Source: JBBQZO01 sp038207625
Lineage (GTDB): Bacteria > Pseudomonadota > Gammaproteobacteria > Burkholderiales > Burkholderiaceae_D
DNA length: 64,000 bases
NCBI GenBank assembly: GCA_038207625.1
Contig: JBBQZO010000003.1
Location: forward strand, 310,001-374,000
Direction of reading: 5' to 3'
Part shown: piece after piece, positions 14,024-23,487 of the stretch
Layout of the letters: each line of letters begins with the position of its first letter
Position numbering within the stretch: position 1 is the stretch's first letter
Position numbers and translations under genes: made by a program
The notes under the pieces: model-generated
The model's database searches: none
Seen by the model: the letters and a program-made list of their open reading frames with translations, nothing else
Told to the model about the DNA's origin: nothing

Positions 14024-16690
14024 TTACAGCGCGGGGATCGTCATCGCCTTCTTGATCGCCACGCAGCGTGCGTCTTCCTGATGGGTCACCAGCAGGCCGC
14101 GCTTGGTGCCGGCCGACAGGTCCGGAAAGCGCGCGATCGCCTTGTCCAGACGCGCCACGCTGGCCGGCGTGCAGCCCGACGGAATCAGACTGCCCGCGTA
14201 GCTGCGCATGAACACCGGACCGGCCGCCTTGTCGGTGGCAGCGAGCTTGTCGAGCCGCTCGTCGGCGGACAGCTCACTGAGCGCGCTCTGCTCGCCCGGA
14301 TACAGACTGCCCATCGCCGTGCGGATTTTGGAGAACGGCAGCTTGGTGTGCTGGTCGTCGATCTTGGCCAGCCACTCGGCCTTGACGGCCGCATCGGGCC
14401 GGATCGCCTGCGCGCGCAGCGCCGACACCTGGCCCGTATCGCTGTTGTCGCGCGCCAGTTCGGCCTCGGTCAACGCCGCGCTGCCCGGATACGCGTAGCG
14501 ATTGAGCTGGACGATCATCGACCAGCGCAAATCCTGGTTTAACGCCAGCCCGTCGATCTTGAGCTTGCCGTCGAGGATAGCGGCCAGTTGATCCTGCGCG
14601 TCCTTGCTGCTGGCAACGCCGATGTACAAACCCAGCCAGCGGCGCAGGAAATTGCTGTCGGCCTTATTGGCCAACACGCCCTGCCAGGCCATCTGCTCGA
14701 GCGCGATGCTGGTCTGCCTGGCGTAGGCCGAATCGGGCATCATCTTGGCCAGATAGCCGCGCACGCCGAACGCCTTGCCGACGATTTCGCCCAGCAGCGT
14801 GTAGTCCTTCTCAGCGGGTGCGTTGTTAATCAGCGTGGTGGCAAATTCATTGAGCGGCAAGCGACCGTCGCGCACGCCGTCCCACAGGCTTTGCCACAGC
14901 ATCGAGCGCAGCATCGGATCGGCCACCTTGTTCAGGCCCGTCTTGGCGGTCTCGAACGAGCGCTCGTCAAGCAGCACCTTGGCGTAGCCCCAGTCCTCGT
15001 AATTGGCATACACCAGGTCCGGGCAGCTGCTGCCGACCAGTTCCGGCACCGCCGTGTGCGCGCCCTTGTAGGTGACCGGCACCTTGCGCTCGAGTTTCAA
15101 CTGCTGGCCATCGAGTTTGAACACGCCCACCTGCACGCGCTGCTCGCGCAGCGTCGGCAGGGCCGCACTGGGCGCGCTCTGCTCCAGGCTGAACTGCTTG
15201 ATCTTGCCGTCGGCGCAGCTGTAGTTGGCGCTGATCGCGTTCACGCCGGCCTTGTACAGCCACTGCTGGGTCCAGCCGCGCAGGTCGCGGTGGGCCGCTT
15301 CGCCCAGTGCGCCGATGAAGTCGTCCAGCGTGGCGTTCTTGTAGGCGTACTTGGTCAGGTAGTTGTGCACGCCCTTGCGGAACACCTCATCGCCCAGCAA
15401 ATGGCGCAACTGCTGCAGCGTCGAGGCGCCTTTCGCGTAGGTGATCGCATCGATGTTGTCGAACGCATTGGCCGTGGACGGCACCGGCACCTCGATCGGG
15501 TGGGTCGTCACCTGCTGATCCTGCACATACGCACCCTGCTTGTTGCCCGAGTAGAAGGCCTGCCACGCATTGGTAAATTCGGTCGCCTCGGCCGTGGCCA
15601 GCGTGCCCATGAACGAGGCGAAGCTCTCGTTGAGCCACAGGCCGTTCCACCACTTCATCGTCACCATGTCGCCGAACCACTGGTGCGCCATTTCGTGCAT
15701 GATCACGCCGGCCAGGTTTTCGCGTTCGCTGGCGGTCATCTCGGCCTTGAACAGGAAGCCCCGTTCGGCGAAGGTGATCGCGCCGGCGTTTTCCATCGCA
15801 CCGTACAGGAAATCGGGCACCAGCAACTGGTCGTATTTTTCGAACTGGTAAGGTACGCCGAAATACTTATCGAAGAACTTCAGGCCATTGTTGGTGTACT
15901 TGAACCAGTCGGCCGGGGTCACCTGGCTGGCCACCGACTGGCGCGCGAACAGGCGCATCGGATACTTGCCGCTCTTGTCTTCCCACACCTTGTACGGGCC
16001 AGCATGCATCGAGAAATTGTACGGGCTTAGTTTTTTCGTCTTCGGGAAGATCCAGCGTTTTCCCGCGGCCGCGTCGGCGATCGCACTCTCGCGCATGGTC
16101 GACACCACCTGCCAGTCGCTTGGCGCGGTGACGGTGATCTGGTAAGTGGCCTTCAGGTCGGGCTGGTCGAACAGCGCGAACATCTGGTGCGCGGCGGCCG
16201 GCTCGAAATGCGAATAGGTGTAGACGCGCCCGTCGACCGGGTCGACCATACGGTGCAGGCCTTCGCCGTTGGTGCTATGCAGACGCTCATAGCTGACCGA
16301 GATCGTGTTGCGCCCCTTGATCAGCGCACTTGCGGGCACCGTGATGAACCAGTTGTTGTACTGCGACGCGATGGTTTTTCCGTTGACGCTCAGGCTGGCG
16401 ATAGTGGCCTTGTCAAGGTCGATCGTCAGCGCTTGGCTGGCATCGTTCAAATCGAAGCTGATCTTGCTGGTGCCGCTGAAGCTTTCCTTGCCGGTCAGCG
16501 CGAAGTCGAGCACGTAGTCGACATTGGCGACCCGCGCCGAGCGGGCAAACGCATCGGCCTGCGACAGGAAGGCATTTTCGGCGCGCACGCCAGACGGCGC
16601 GGCGGCCATGGCGCTGGCGCTGGCGCTGGCAGAAGCGATCAGCGTGGATGCGATGGCGATAGCCAGCACGGAACGGGCAAATAATTTCAC
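14024..16690 (-). CDS. Secreted M1-family aminopeptidase with ERAP1-like C-terminal domain
   Basis: The 888-residue protein has a signal peptide (about 1-29, alanine/serine-rich, cleavage near AMAAA) and the gluzincin signature: GAMEN exopeptidase motif, then HEMAH (zinc ligands H332, H336, catalytic E333) and third ligand E355 in WLNESFASF. A long helical C-terminal domain follows, as in PepN/ERAP relatives. It removes N-terminal residues from peptides, here presumably in the periplasm or outside the cell. The start is a GTG at 16690 preceded by AAGGATCTCC; it gives a normal signal peptide, while extending upstream does not. Confidence 0.92.
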   Translation of the reverse strand: MKLFARSVLAIAIASTLIASASASASAMAAAPSGVRAENAFLSQADAFARSARVANVDYVLDFALTGKESFSGTSKISFDLNDASQALTIDLDKATIASLSVNGKTIASQYNNWFITVPASALIKGRNTISVSYERLHSTNGEGLHRMVDPVDGRVYTYSHFEPAAAHQMFALFDQPDLKATYQITVTAPSDWQVVSTMRESAIADAAAGKRWIFPKTKKLSPYNFSMHAGPYKVWEDKSGKYPMRLFARQSVASQVTPADWFKYTNNGLKFFDKYFGVPYQFEKYDQLLVPDFLYGAMENAGAITFAERGFLFKAEMTASERENLAGVIMHEMAHQWFGDMVTMKWWNGLWLNESFASFMGTLATAEATEFTNAWQAFYSGNKQGAYVQDQQVTTHPIEVPVPSTANAFDNIDAITYAKGASTLQQLRHLLGDEVFRKGVHNYLTKYAYKNATLDDFIGALGEAAHRDLRGWTQQWLYKAGVNAISANYSCADGKIKQFSLEQSAPSAALPTLREQRVQVGVFKLDGQQLKLERKVPVTYKGAHTAVPELVGSSCPDLVYANYEDWGYAKVLLDERSFETAKTGLNKVADPMLRSMLWQSLWDGVRDGRLPLNEFATTLINNAPAEKDYTLLGEIVGKAFGVRGYLAKMMPDSAYARQTSIALEQMAWQGVLANKADSNFLRRWLGLYIGVASSKDAQDQLAAILDGKLKIDGLALNQDLRWSMIVQLNRYAYPGSAALTEAELARDNSDTGQVSALRAQAIRPDAAVKAEWLAKIDDQHTKLPFSKIRTAMGSLYPGEQSALSELSADERLDKLAATDKAAGPVFMRSYAGSLIPSGCTPASVARLDKAIARFPDLSAGTKRGLLVTHQEDARCVAIKKAMTIPAL

Positions 16691-16841
16691 GTGGAGATCC
16701 TTGTGGGATAGTTGGGCCGGGTGGCCACTGAACGGTCGGTTGCGCGCGCGGGTGTCGGGCTCGAGCGGGCTTCGAGAGGATAGCGCGCTTTGGCAATGCC
16801 CAACAAGTCCCCGCGCGGCGTTTTTTCGCGCTGCAGCGCAC

Positions 16842-16877
16842 AAAAAAAGGGCCAGCGCGACACATGCCGGCTGGCCC
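16842..16877 (-). terminator. Intrinsic terminator of the M49 peptidase gene
   Basis: On the minus strand an 8-bp stem (16877-16870 with 16856-16849) is followed by a run of seven T at 16848-16842, about 32 nt after the M49 stop codon. Confidence 0.85.
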
Positions 16878-16908
16878 CAGTGGCTGGCGCGCGCTTGGCG
16901 CGGCGTGC

Positions 16909-18651
16909 TTACTTGGCCGGCTTGCCTGCGCCGGTCAACGCGTCGGCGGTCACAAAGTGCGGACGAATATCGTTGGGCACCGACTTCATCTTGTCGAGCG
17001 CCTTTTGCACGTCCGGACGGATCACCACATACTTGACCATCATCTCCTTGGCGCGCGCGTAGTCGCCGCTCGCCTCGATGGTCAGAAATTCGCGATCGAG
17101 CTCGCTGACAGCCTGCTTGATCTTCTTGAAGTCGACCGAGAAGGTGCCGTCGCCATGCGAGACGAAGCCGCCATGGTCGAGCAGATAGTTCATCTGGATC
17201 GCCATGCCGCGTGCGTGCGAATCGGTCAGGCCAAAATGCAGGGTGCGAAACGCTGACGCGAGGAAGGTCGTGTACAGCTTGCGTTCGGCGAGCGCGCCCT
17301 GCCCCAGCGTGTCCTTGAGCTGGCCCTTGTCCATCATGTAGGCCAGCGCGAACAGGCCGGTGATGTCCGCCTTCGCTTCCTCGATGGTCGAATAATTTTC
17401 CTTCAGATCCTGGCGCGGCGTCGAGGCCTTGCCGTCCACCGTCGTCGCGTGCGGGCCCAGGCCGTGGGTGATTTCGTGCGCAAGGATGTGGGTGAAGAAG
17501 GAATCGAAATCGAGATCCTTTTGCGCATCGGCTCTTAGCACCAGCTTCGAAATCGGCGTCAGCGTCGACTTGAATTTTGCCTGCTGCACGTTTTTCAGCA
17601 TGACGCGCTTGGAGCCGCGCTGGCTAATGATGCGCTCGTCGTTGGGCAGGTTGTAGGCCGCCGTCTGCACGCCCATGTTGCCGTCGCCGGCGCCATACAC
17701 CTGGTTGACCACCACCATCGGCGCAAGCGCGCCCACTTTCGGATTACGGTACTTGGCGTCGATTGGCAGGTTGTCCTCGAGCTCCTGCATGTGGCGGCTG
17801 AAGAAGTCGAGTTTCTGGGTTTCCTTCTGGTCGCGGATGTTGACGTAGGCTTCGAAGGCGGCCTTGTAGCCGAACAGTTCGTCGTTATAGGTCTCGTACG
17901 GTCCGATCGTGATATCGACCGGGGCATCGAGATCCATCCAGGCGAAGTCCGAGGCCAGATAGTCGTTGGTGAGTACGGCGTCGGCGCGCATGTTCAAAAA
18001 TTTGCGCAACGACGCGTTGTCGGTCAGCGCGGCGGCGTTCTTGAGCAGCTTGGCCAGCTCGGTCAGGTCGGCGCTGTATTCGTCGGCATAGGTGACGGTC
18101 TTGAACTTGCCGTCACCGCCGGTGCGGATGGTGGTGAAGAACCATTGCGCGGCGTCCTTGTCGGCGGCCGGCAGCGTGTTCATCCACGCCTCCAGCTCGG
18201 CCTTGCTGGCGTGTTTCGGGTAGAAATTGCCGGCGTCCGGTTTATGCGCGGGAATCTCGATACCGTCCCATTGAGCCGGCATGAACGACTGGTTGCCGTC
18301 GATGATGGACCACGGGCCCTTGTTCAACCAGAAGTAGTTCAGGCGCGCCACGCCCAGCGGCGATGCGTCCTTCTTGAGCGCAGCCCACAGCGCCTCGTTG
18401 CCGTCCCAACGCTGGCGCAATTGCAGGCGATCGACGATCTTCGCCGCTTCGATCAGCTTGACGATGGCGGCACGGTCGCCCTCCGACAGCGCCGAGGTGT
18501 CGGCGCGCAGTTCGACGGGCGCGAAGCGCGCCGCCATCTTGTTCAGTTCAGCGACGCTGGCCGGCACGGCCGGCTTGGCGGGGACAGCGGCGTCGGCCGC
18601 GCCGGCACTGCCGGCGACGAGCAACAGCAAGGGCAGGAGTATCGTCTTCAT
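16909..18651 (-). CDS. Secreted M49 (dipeptidyl-peptidase III)-family metallopeptidase
   Basis: The 580-residue protein has an N-terminal signal peptide (about 1-18). The zinc site is HEITHGLGPH (H392, E393) with a later EEAKAD motif supplying the third ligand. A characteristic GPYETYNDELFGYKAAFEAYV-like segment of bacterial M49 proteins is present. Canonical DPP III has HExxxH; here the spacing reads HExxH, typical of a bacterial side branch. Expected role: cleavage of peptides in the periplasm. It lies upstream of the M1 aminopeptidase on the same strand, but a terminator separates them, so they are probably independent transcripts. Confidence 0.87.
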   Translation of the reverse strand: MKTILLPLLLLVAGSAGAADAAVPAKPAVPASVAELNKMAARFAPVELRADTSALSEGDRAAIVKLIEAAKIVDRLQLRQRWDGNEALWAALKKDASPLGVARLNYFWLNKGPWSIIDGNQSFMPAQWDGIEIPAHKPDAGNFYPKHASKAELEAWMNTLPAADKDAAQWFFTTIRTGGDGKFKTVTYADEYSADLTELAKLLKNAAALTDNASLRKFLNMRADAVLTNDYLASDFAWMDLDAPVDITIGPYETYNDELFGYKAAFEAYVNIRDQKETQKLDFFSRHMQELEDNLPIDAKYRNPKVGALAPMVVVNQVYGAGDGNMGVQTAAYNLPNDERIISQRGSKRVMLKNVQQAKFKSTLTPISKLVLRADAQKDLDFDSFFTHILAHEITHGLGPHATTVDGKASTPRQDLKENYSTIEEAKADITGLFALAYMMDKGQLKDTLGQGALAERKLYTTFLASAFRTLHFGLTDSHARGMAIQMNYLLDHGGFVSHGDGTFSVDFKKIKQAVSELDREFLTIEASGDYARAKEMMVKYVVIRPDVQKALDKMKSVPNDIRPHFVTADALTGAGKPAK

Positions 18652-18831
18652 AGGTCCTTTATTCGTGGTCGAGGAAGGGCAAACCGCGCGACAGCGCCAA
18701 ATGATCGAAGGCGCCGCGGCGTTGCGCCGGACGGATATTGTAATCGAGCCGGGCCGGCGCGAATCGAACTGGTGCGCGCGGCCAAGCGCGCTGCGCCCGC
18801 GCAGTCAGGCATCACGCGCCGTGCGCGCCAT

Positions 18832-18888
18832 AAAAATTGGGGGCAGCTTCTGTGCCCGGGCATGTGCCGGCCACAGGAGTCTGCCCCC
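18832..18888 (-). terminator. Terminator of the efflux operon
   Basis: On the minus strand an 8-bp outer stem (18888-18881 with 18846-18839) closes a structured G+C-rich loop and is followed by AATTTTTA. It lies about 60 nt after the outer-membrane factor gene. Confidence 0.65.
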
Positions 18889-18949
18889 GCTGTGCGCATT
18901 GCCGGGGTCGCCCCCGGCAGGTCGCTGTTTGCGTGCGTGCGGCGCTGCT

Positions 18950-20389
18950 TTACTGCGCGACGGTCGCCACGGCTGGCGACGCCGTCCATCCAGCGCCCAG
19001 CGCGCGCGCCACCGCCACCGTCGCCAGCAGACGCTGGGTGGTGATCTGCACGGCGGCGCGTTCGGCCGCCAGCGAACTGCGCTGCGCGTCCGTCACGTCA
19101 AGATAGTTCGACACGCCGCGCTCGTAGCGCGCCTGCGCCACCACGAAAGCGCGCGCGGCCGCCGTCCTGGCCTGGGCTTGCGCCTCTCCTTGCTGCTGGC
19201 GTTCCTGCAGGTCCGACAAGGCGTCTTCGACTTCACGCAGCGCCGTCAGCAACTTGCTTTCGTGGTTGGCCAGCGCCTCGTCGTAGCGCGCTTTCGACAG
19301 CGCCAGATTGGCCTTGTTGCGCCCACCATCAAACACGGGCAAGGACAGCGCCAGCGGACCGATGCTGAACTGGCGCGAACCGCCCTGCGCCAGCTCGCGC
19401 AGGTTTTCCGACGCGTAGCCAAAATTGCCGGTCAGGCTGAGCGAGGGATAAAACGCGCCTTCGGCCACGCCGATTTGCGCATTCGCCGCGCGCAAGCTCG
19501 CTACGCTGGCGGCCAGGTCGGGACGCTGGGCCAGCAGGCTGGCGGGCAAGCCGACCGGAATGGCTGGCGGTTGCGGCAACACAGCCGACGCGGCGGCGGC
19601 CGGCAACAACGGGGTCGACGGCGACACGCCCAGCAAGGTCGCCAGGGTATGCTCAAGCAGATTGCGCTGACGCTGCACGTCGTGCAAATCGGCTTGCGCG
19701 TTGGCGCGCTCGATGTGCGCGCGCGACGCATCGAGTTCGTTGGACAGGCCCGCGTTCAGGCGCGCGTCGACCAGTTGCTCGGACTCGCGCCGGGTGGACA
19801 GCGCGCCGTTCAGGATCGCCATTTCCGCATCCATGCCGCGCAACTGCCAGTAGGTGGTCGCGACCTGGGTCGACAACAACAGCAGCACGCCGTCGCGGTC
19901 GTCCTGCGCCACCATGGTCTGTGCGTCGGCCGCTTCGACGACACGTTTGACGCGGCCCCACAAATCGAGCTCGTACGACAGCGACGCGCCCAGCGAATAG
20001 TTGTTGCCCTCGATGGTGCGGCGACCCAGCGCGATCGACTGCGAGGTGTTTTTCGAGGTGCCCGAATTGCTCACCGAAGCGCCGACATTGACGGACGGCG
20101 ACTGCGCCGCGCGCAAGGTGCCCAGTTGCGCCTGCGCCTGCAGCAGCCGTTGGGCGCTCGCTTTGACGCCCGGATTGTCGCGCAGCGCGCGCAGTTCCAG
20201 AGCGTCGAGCGTGGCGTCGCCAAACACCGTCCACCACTGGGCCGGCAGACGCGCCGTAGCGCGCTTGTCCGCATCGGCGTGACGAAACGCCGGTGCCGCC
20301 GACGTGGTGGGGGCGGCAAAATCGGCGCCGACCGTGGCGCAGCCCGACAGCGCCGCGATCAGCGCGCTCAACATCAAAGGTTTCAACAT
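18950..20389 (-). CDS. Outer-membrane efflux lipoprotein, NodT/OprM family
   Basis: The 479-residue protein starts with a lipoprotein signal ending in LSGCA, so the mature N-terminal cysteine is acylated. It has the two-repeat outer-membrane factor layout, with conserved YELDLWGRVKR in the first half and LPVFDGGRNKANL in the second. It forms the trimeric channel of a tripartite pump. It lies downstream of EmrB- and EmrA-like genes on the same strand, separated by about 200 bp containing a short repeat array. The ATG at 20389 has GAGGG 8 nt before it; a GTG two codons upstream is possible. Confidence 0.92.
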   Translation of the reverse strand: MLKPLMLSALIAALSGCATVGADFAAPTTSAAPAFRHADADKRATARLPAQWWTVFGDATLDALELRALRDNPGVKASAQRLLQAQAQLGTLRAAQSPSVNVGASVSNSGTSKNTSQSIALGRRTIEGNNYSLGASLSYELDLWGRVKRVVEAADAQTMVAQDDRDGVLLLLSTQVATTYWQLRGMDAEMAILNGALSTRRESEQLVDARLNAGLSNELDASRAHIERANAQADLHDVQRQRNLLEHTLATLLGVSPSTPLLPAAAASAVLPQPPAIPVGLPASLLAQRPDLAASVASLRAANAQIGVAEGAFYPSLSLTGNFGYASENLRELAQGGSRQFSIGPLALSLPVFDGGRNKANLALSKARYDEALANHESKLLTALREVEDALSDLQERQQQGEAQAQARTAAARAFVVAQARYERGVSNYLDVTDAQRSSLAAERAAVQITTQRLLATVAVARALGAGWTASPAVATVAQ

Positions 20390-20460
20390 GGTCACACCCT
20401 CACTTCAAGATTCGGTCATTCGACGCCGCCCCCGATGATCATGCAGAATCAAATCGATCA

Positions 20461-20589
20461 AATAGGGTCAGAGTCACATTAATACGCGGGTCGGAAAGTT
20501 GCCGATTAATTCGACTCTGACCCCATTTATTTAAGTTGTGGGCCGCAAAGTTGTCAATTAATTCGACTCTGACCCCAATTGTTTTGCAA
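20461..20589. repeat. Short repeat array with GGGTCAGAGTC / GACTCTGACCC cores
   Basis: Three copies of one core lie between the efflux genes: GGGTCAGAGTC at about 20465-20475 in inverted orientation, and TTCGACTCTGACCCC at about 20510-20524 and 20562-20576. The last two belong to a direct repeat of about 45 nt with a 52-nt period (AAAGTTG..ATTAATTCGACTCTGACCCC). A related copy occurs at 41424-41454. It touches the EmrB stop codon. Confidence 0.75.
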
Positions 20590-22191
20590 CTAGTGCGCGC
20601 CGGCGCCGCCGCCCGAGGGCGACTTCACCTTGTCGGCGAACCACAGCGCGCCGATGCAGGCCAGCAGCGAGAAGCCGATGATGAAAAAGCCGTCGTTATA
20701 GGCCATCACGTACGCTTCGCGCCGCACCAGGTTGTCGATCACCTGCAGCGCCTGGTTGCCGGCACTGACTGCGTCGACCCCGTGGGACATGAACGATTGG
20801 GTCAGCTGGTCGATCCGATCGCGCGTGGGCGCCGCATACATCGACACCGATTCGGCCAGCCGGGCCGAGTGAAAATGTTCGCGATTGGTCAGCGCCGTGG
20901 CCAGCAGCGCAATGCCAACCGAGCCGCCCAGGTTACGCGTCATGTTGAACAGGCTTGACGCGGACGGCATGTCGCGCGGCGAGATGCCCTGCATGGCGAA
21001 GTTCGACAAGGTCAGCATGATGAACGGTTGGCCCAGCGCACGCACGATCTGCGACACCAGCAACTGGTCGTAGCCGGTGGTGGCGTCCATGTTCGAATTC
21101 ATCAGGCAGGACGCACCGAACAGGCCCAGCCCGATCGAGCACAGGATGCGGTTGTCAACCTTGGCCGACAGGATGGCCGCGAACGGCATCACGAACAGTT
21201 GCGGCAGGCCGACCCACATGATGACTTCGCCGATCTGCATCGGCGTGTAGTTGGCGATCTGGCCCAGGTACAGCGGCAGCAGGAACGACGAGCCATACAG
21301 GCCCATGCCGGTCATCGCCGAGAGCACGGTGGCGACCAGAAAATTGCGCTCGCCGTACAGACGCAGGTTGACGAACGGCTCGGCGCGCGTGACGCTGGTG
21401 GCGATCCAGCCGATGATGCCCACCAGCGCCAGTGCGGCAAAGGTGATGATGAACGACGAATCGAACCAGTCCTTCGAGTTGCCCTCTTCGAGGAAAACCG
21501 TCAGCGAACCAAGGCCCAGCGCCATGAAACCGATGCCGACCCAGTCGGCGTGGCGCAGGAACTTCATCTGCACCGGCTCGCGGTCCAGGCCCCACAAGAT
21601 ACCGGCGATCAGCAGCACGCCGGGCACCCAGTTGATGTAGAAGATCGACGGCCAGCCGTACAACTGGCTCAGGTAACCGCCGAAGGTCGGGCCCATGGCC
21701 GGCGCCAGTGTGGCCGTCAGGCCGAAGATGGCCATGCCGACCGCGCGCTTGGAGGCGGGCAGCTTGGCCATCACCAGCGACATCGCCATCGGAATCAGCG
21801 CGCCGCCGGTGAAGCCTTGCAGCATGCGGAACACGATCATGCTTTGCAGGTTCCAGGCGGTGCCGCACAGCGTGGAGAAAACCAGGAATAGCGCGGTGGT
21901 GCTGACCATGTAGGCGCGCAGGCCGAACACGCGCGTGAGCAGCGCCGTCAGCGGAATGACGATGATCTCGGCCACCAGGTAGGCGGTGGAAATCCACGAG
22001 CCCTCTTCCTGGGTGGCCGACAGTGTGCCGAGGATGTCCTTGAGCGAGGAGTTGGTAATCTGAATATCGAGCACGGCCATGAAGGCGCCGAGCATGCCGG
22101 CGCCCACTGCCAGCCAGGTACGCAGCGACACGCGTTCGCTGGGAACGGCAGGCACGAAGGCGCTCGCCGAATTGGTGTCGCTATTCGTCAT
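20590..22191 (-). CDS. DHA2-family MFS drug efflux transporter, EmrB/QacA type
   Basis: The 533-residue protein has about 14 transmembrane segments. Recognisable EmrB features include the start RTWLAVGAGMLGAFMAVLDI with the DIQITNSSLKDI motif, GSWISTAYLVAEIIVIPL in the second segment and the antiporter-like GAMGPTFGGYL-type region (APAMGPTFGGYLSQLYGW). It is a proton-driven inner-membrane pump for hydrophobic drugs. It follows the EmrA-like gene by 9 nt and precedes the outer-membrane factor, giving a complete tripartite system. Confidence 0.94.
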   Translation of the reverse strand: MTNSDTNSASAFVPAVPSERVSLRTWLAVGAGMLGAFMAVLDIQITNSSLKDILGTLSATQEEGSWISTAYLVAEIIVIPLTALLTRVFGLRAYMVSTTALFLVFSTLCGTAWNLQSMIVFRMLQGFTGGALIPMAMSLVMAKLPASKRAVGMAIFGLTATLAPAMGPTFGGYLSQLYGWPSIFYINWVPGVLLIAGILWGLDREPVQMKFLRHADWVGIGFMALGLGSLTVFLEEGNSKDWFDSSFIITFAALALVGIIGWIATSVTRAEPFVNLRLYGERNFLVATVLSAMTGMGLYGSSFLLPLYLGQIANYTPMQIGEVIMWVGLPQLFVMPFAAILSAKVDNRILCSIGLGLFGASCLMNSNMDATTGYDQLLVSQIVRALGQPFIMLTLSNFAMQGISPRDMPSASSLFNMTRNLGGSVGIALLATALTNREHFHSARLAESVSMYAAPTRDRIDQLTQSFMSHGVDAVSAGNQALQVIDNLVRREAYVMAYNDGFFIIGFSLLACIGALWFADKVKSPSGGGAGAH

Positions 22192-22200
22192 GCCGGCTCC

Positions 22201-23346
22201 TTAGTGCTTCGCGACGTTCTTGGCGGCGTTCGCCTCGTGCAGACGCACTTCGGCCAGCGCCGACATGCCCGGCACCAGGCGGCCTTTGAATTGCGCCACG
22301 TCCTCGGCGCGCAGCAGGATCTTGACTGGCACGCGTTGCACGATCTTGGTGAAGTTACCGGTCGCGTTATCGGCCGGCAGCAGCGCGAACTGGGCGCCGG
22401 AGGCCGGAGCGAAGCTGTCGAGCGTGCCGACCAAAGGATGGTCGGGCATCGCGTCGATGACGATTTTGACTTCCTGGCCAGGGTGCAGCTCGGCCAACTG
22501 GGTTTCCTTGAAGTTGGCGGTGACCCACACGTTTTCCTGCACGATCGCGGCCAGTTGCTGACCGGCCTGCACGCGCATGCCCACCTCGACGCTGCGCTTG
22601 CCGATCCGACCGGCGGCCGGTGCGAGCACGCGGTTATATGCCAGTTGCTGTTTGGCGTCCTTCAATTGGGTCTGCAGCACCTTGATCTGGGCCTTGACGA
22701 CGTCGCGCGCCGCGCCGGCCGCGCCGATCTGCGCTTCAGCGGCCAGCACACCGTCGCGCTTGGCGGTCAGGTCGGCGGTGGCGCCGGCCCGGCTGGCGTT
22801 GGCCGCGTCGAGTTCGGCTTTCGAGACCGCCTTCATGGTCGTGTTATACAGCTGGCCGTAGCGCTCGGCGTCCTGCTTGGCGCGCTGCAATTGCGCTTCT
22901 GACTGGGCCACTTGCGCCTGCGCGCCGCTGGCCTGGGCCTTCACCTGTGCCACCTGGGCATCGGCCTGCAGCACTTGCTGGCCGGCGCTGGCGATCTGCG
23001 CTTCGATCTGCTCGATCTTCACCCGCTGGTCGGCCGGGTCGAGTTCGGCAATCACATCGCCTTCCTTGACGCTCTGATTGTCTTCCACCAGCACGCGGGT
23101 GACGACGCCGGCGATGCGCGCCGACACCGGATGCACATGGCCGGACACGAAAGCGTTTTCGGTCTCGACGAAATTCTGGCTGCGCCACCACATGCGACCG
23201 CCCGCGCCCAGCGCGATCAGGGCAATCAGCGCCAGCACGCCCAGCACGCGGTAATTCGGCGGCGTCTTGCCTTCAGCGGCGTCAGACGCGGTGGGCGGGA
23301 CTGCGGCCAGTACTTTCGACTCGGCCCGGTTGTGCGGTGTGGACAT
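22201..23346 (-). CDS. HlyD/EmrA-family membrane fusion protein
   Basis: The 381-residue protein has a single N-terminal membrane segment (about 31-50), a lipoyl/barrel half-motif (GHVHPVSARIAGVVTRVLVEDNQSVKEG), a long alanine/glutamine-rich coiled-coil hairpin (about 110-215) and a closing barrel domain. It bridges the EmrB-like pump and the outer-membrane channel. It is the first gene of the efflux operon, transcribed away from a TetR gene with a shared intergenic region rich in inverted repeats. Confidence 0.93.
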   Translation of the reverse strand: MSTPHNRAESKVLAAVPPTASDAAEGKTPPNYRVLGVLALIALIALGAGGRMWWRSQNFVETENAFVSGHVHPVSARIAGVVTRVLVEDNQSVKEGDVIAELDPADQRVKIEQIEAQIASAGQQVLQADAQVAQVKAQASGAQAQVAQSEAQLQRAKQDAERYGQLYNTTMKAVSKAELDAANASRAGATADLTAKRDGVLAAEAQIGAAGAARDVVKAQIKVLQTQLKDAKQQLAYNRVLAPAAGRIGKRSVEVGMRVQAGQQLAAIVQENVWVTANFKETQLAELHPGQEVKIVIDAMPDHPLVGTLDSFAPASGAQFALLPADNATGNFTKIVQRVPVKILLRAEDVAQFKGRLVPGMSALAEVRLHEANAAKNVAKH

Positions 23347-23382
23347 GAAGACGCTCCAAAATGAAATGATGTGGGAGCATTA

Positions 23383-23432
23383 TTGGTCAAACCAAATCCG
23401 AAGTCAAGAAATGAAACGATTGCATTTCATTT
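23383..23432. promoter_or_regulatory. Inverted repeats in the emrA/tetR intergenic region
   Basis: Two symmetric sites lie between the divergent genes: TTGGTCAAACCAA (23383-23395, 5-bp arms) and AAATGAAA-N8-TTTCATTT (23409-23432, 8-bp arms). Either could be the TetR operator controlling the pump and the regulator. Assignment is by position and symmetry. Confidence 0.55.
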
Positions 23433-23487
23433 TAATTTGGACTACAGTTCGTACATCGCCAGACTGGCATCGCCCGGACCCGACCCC

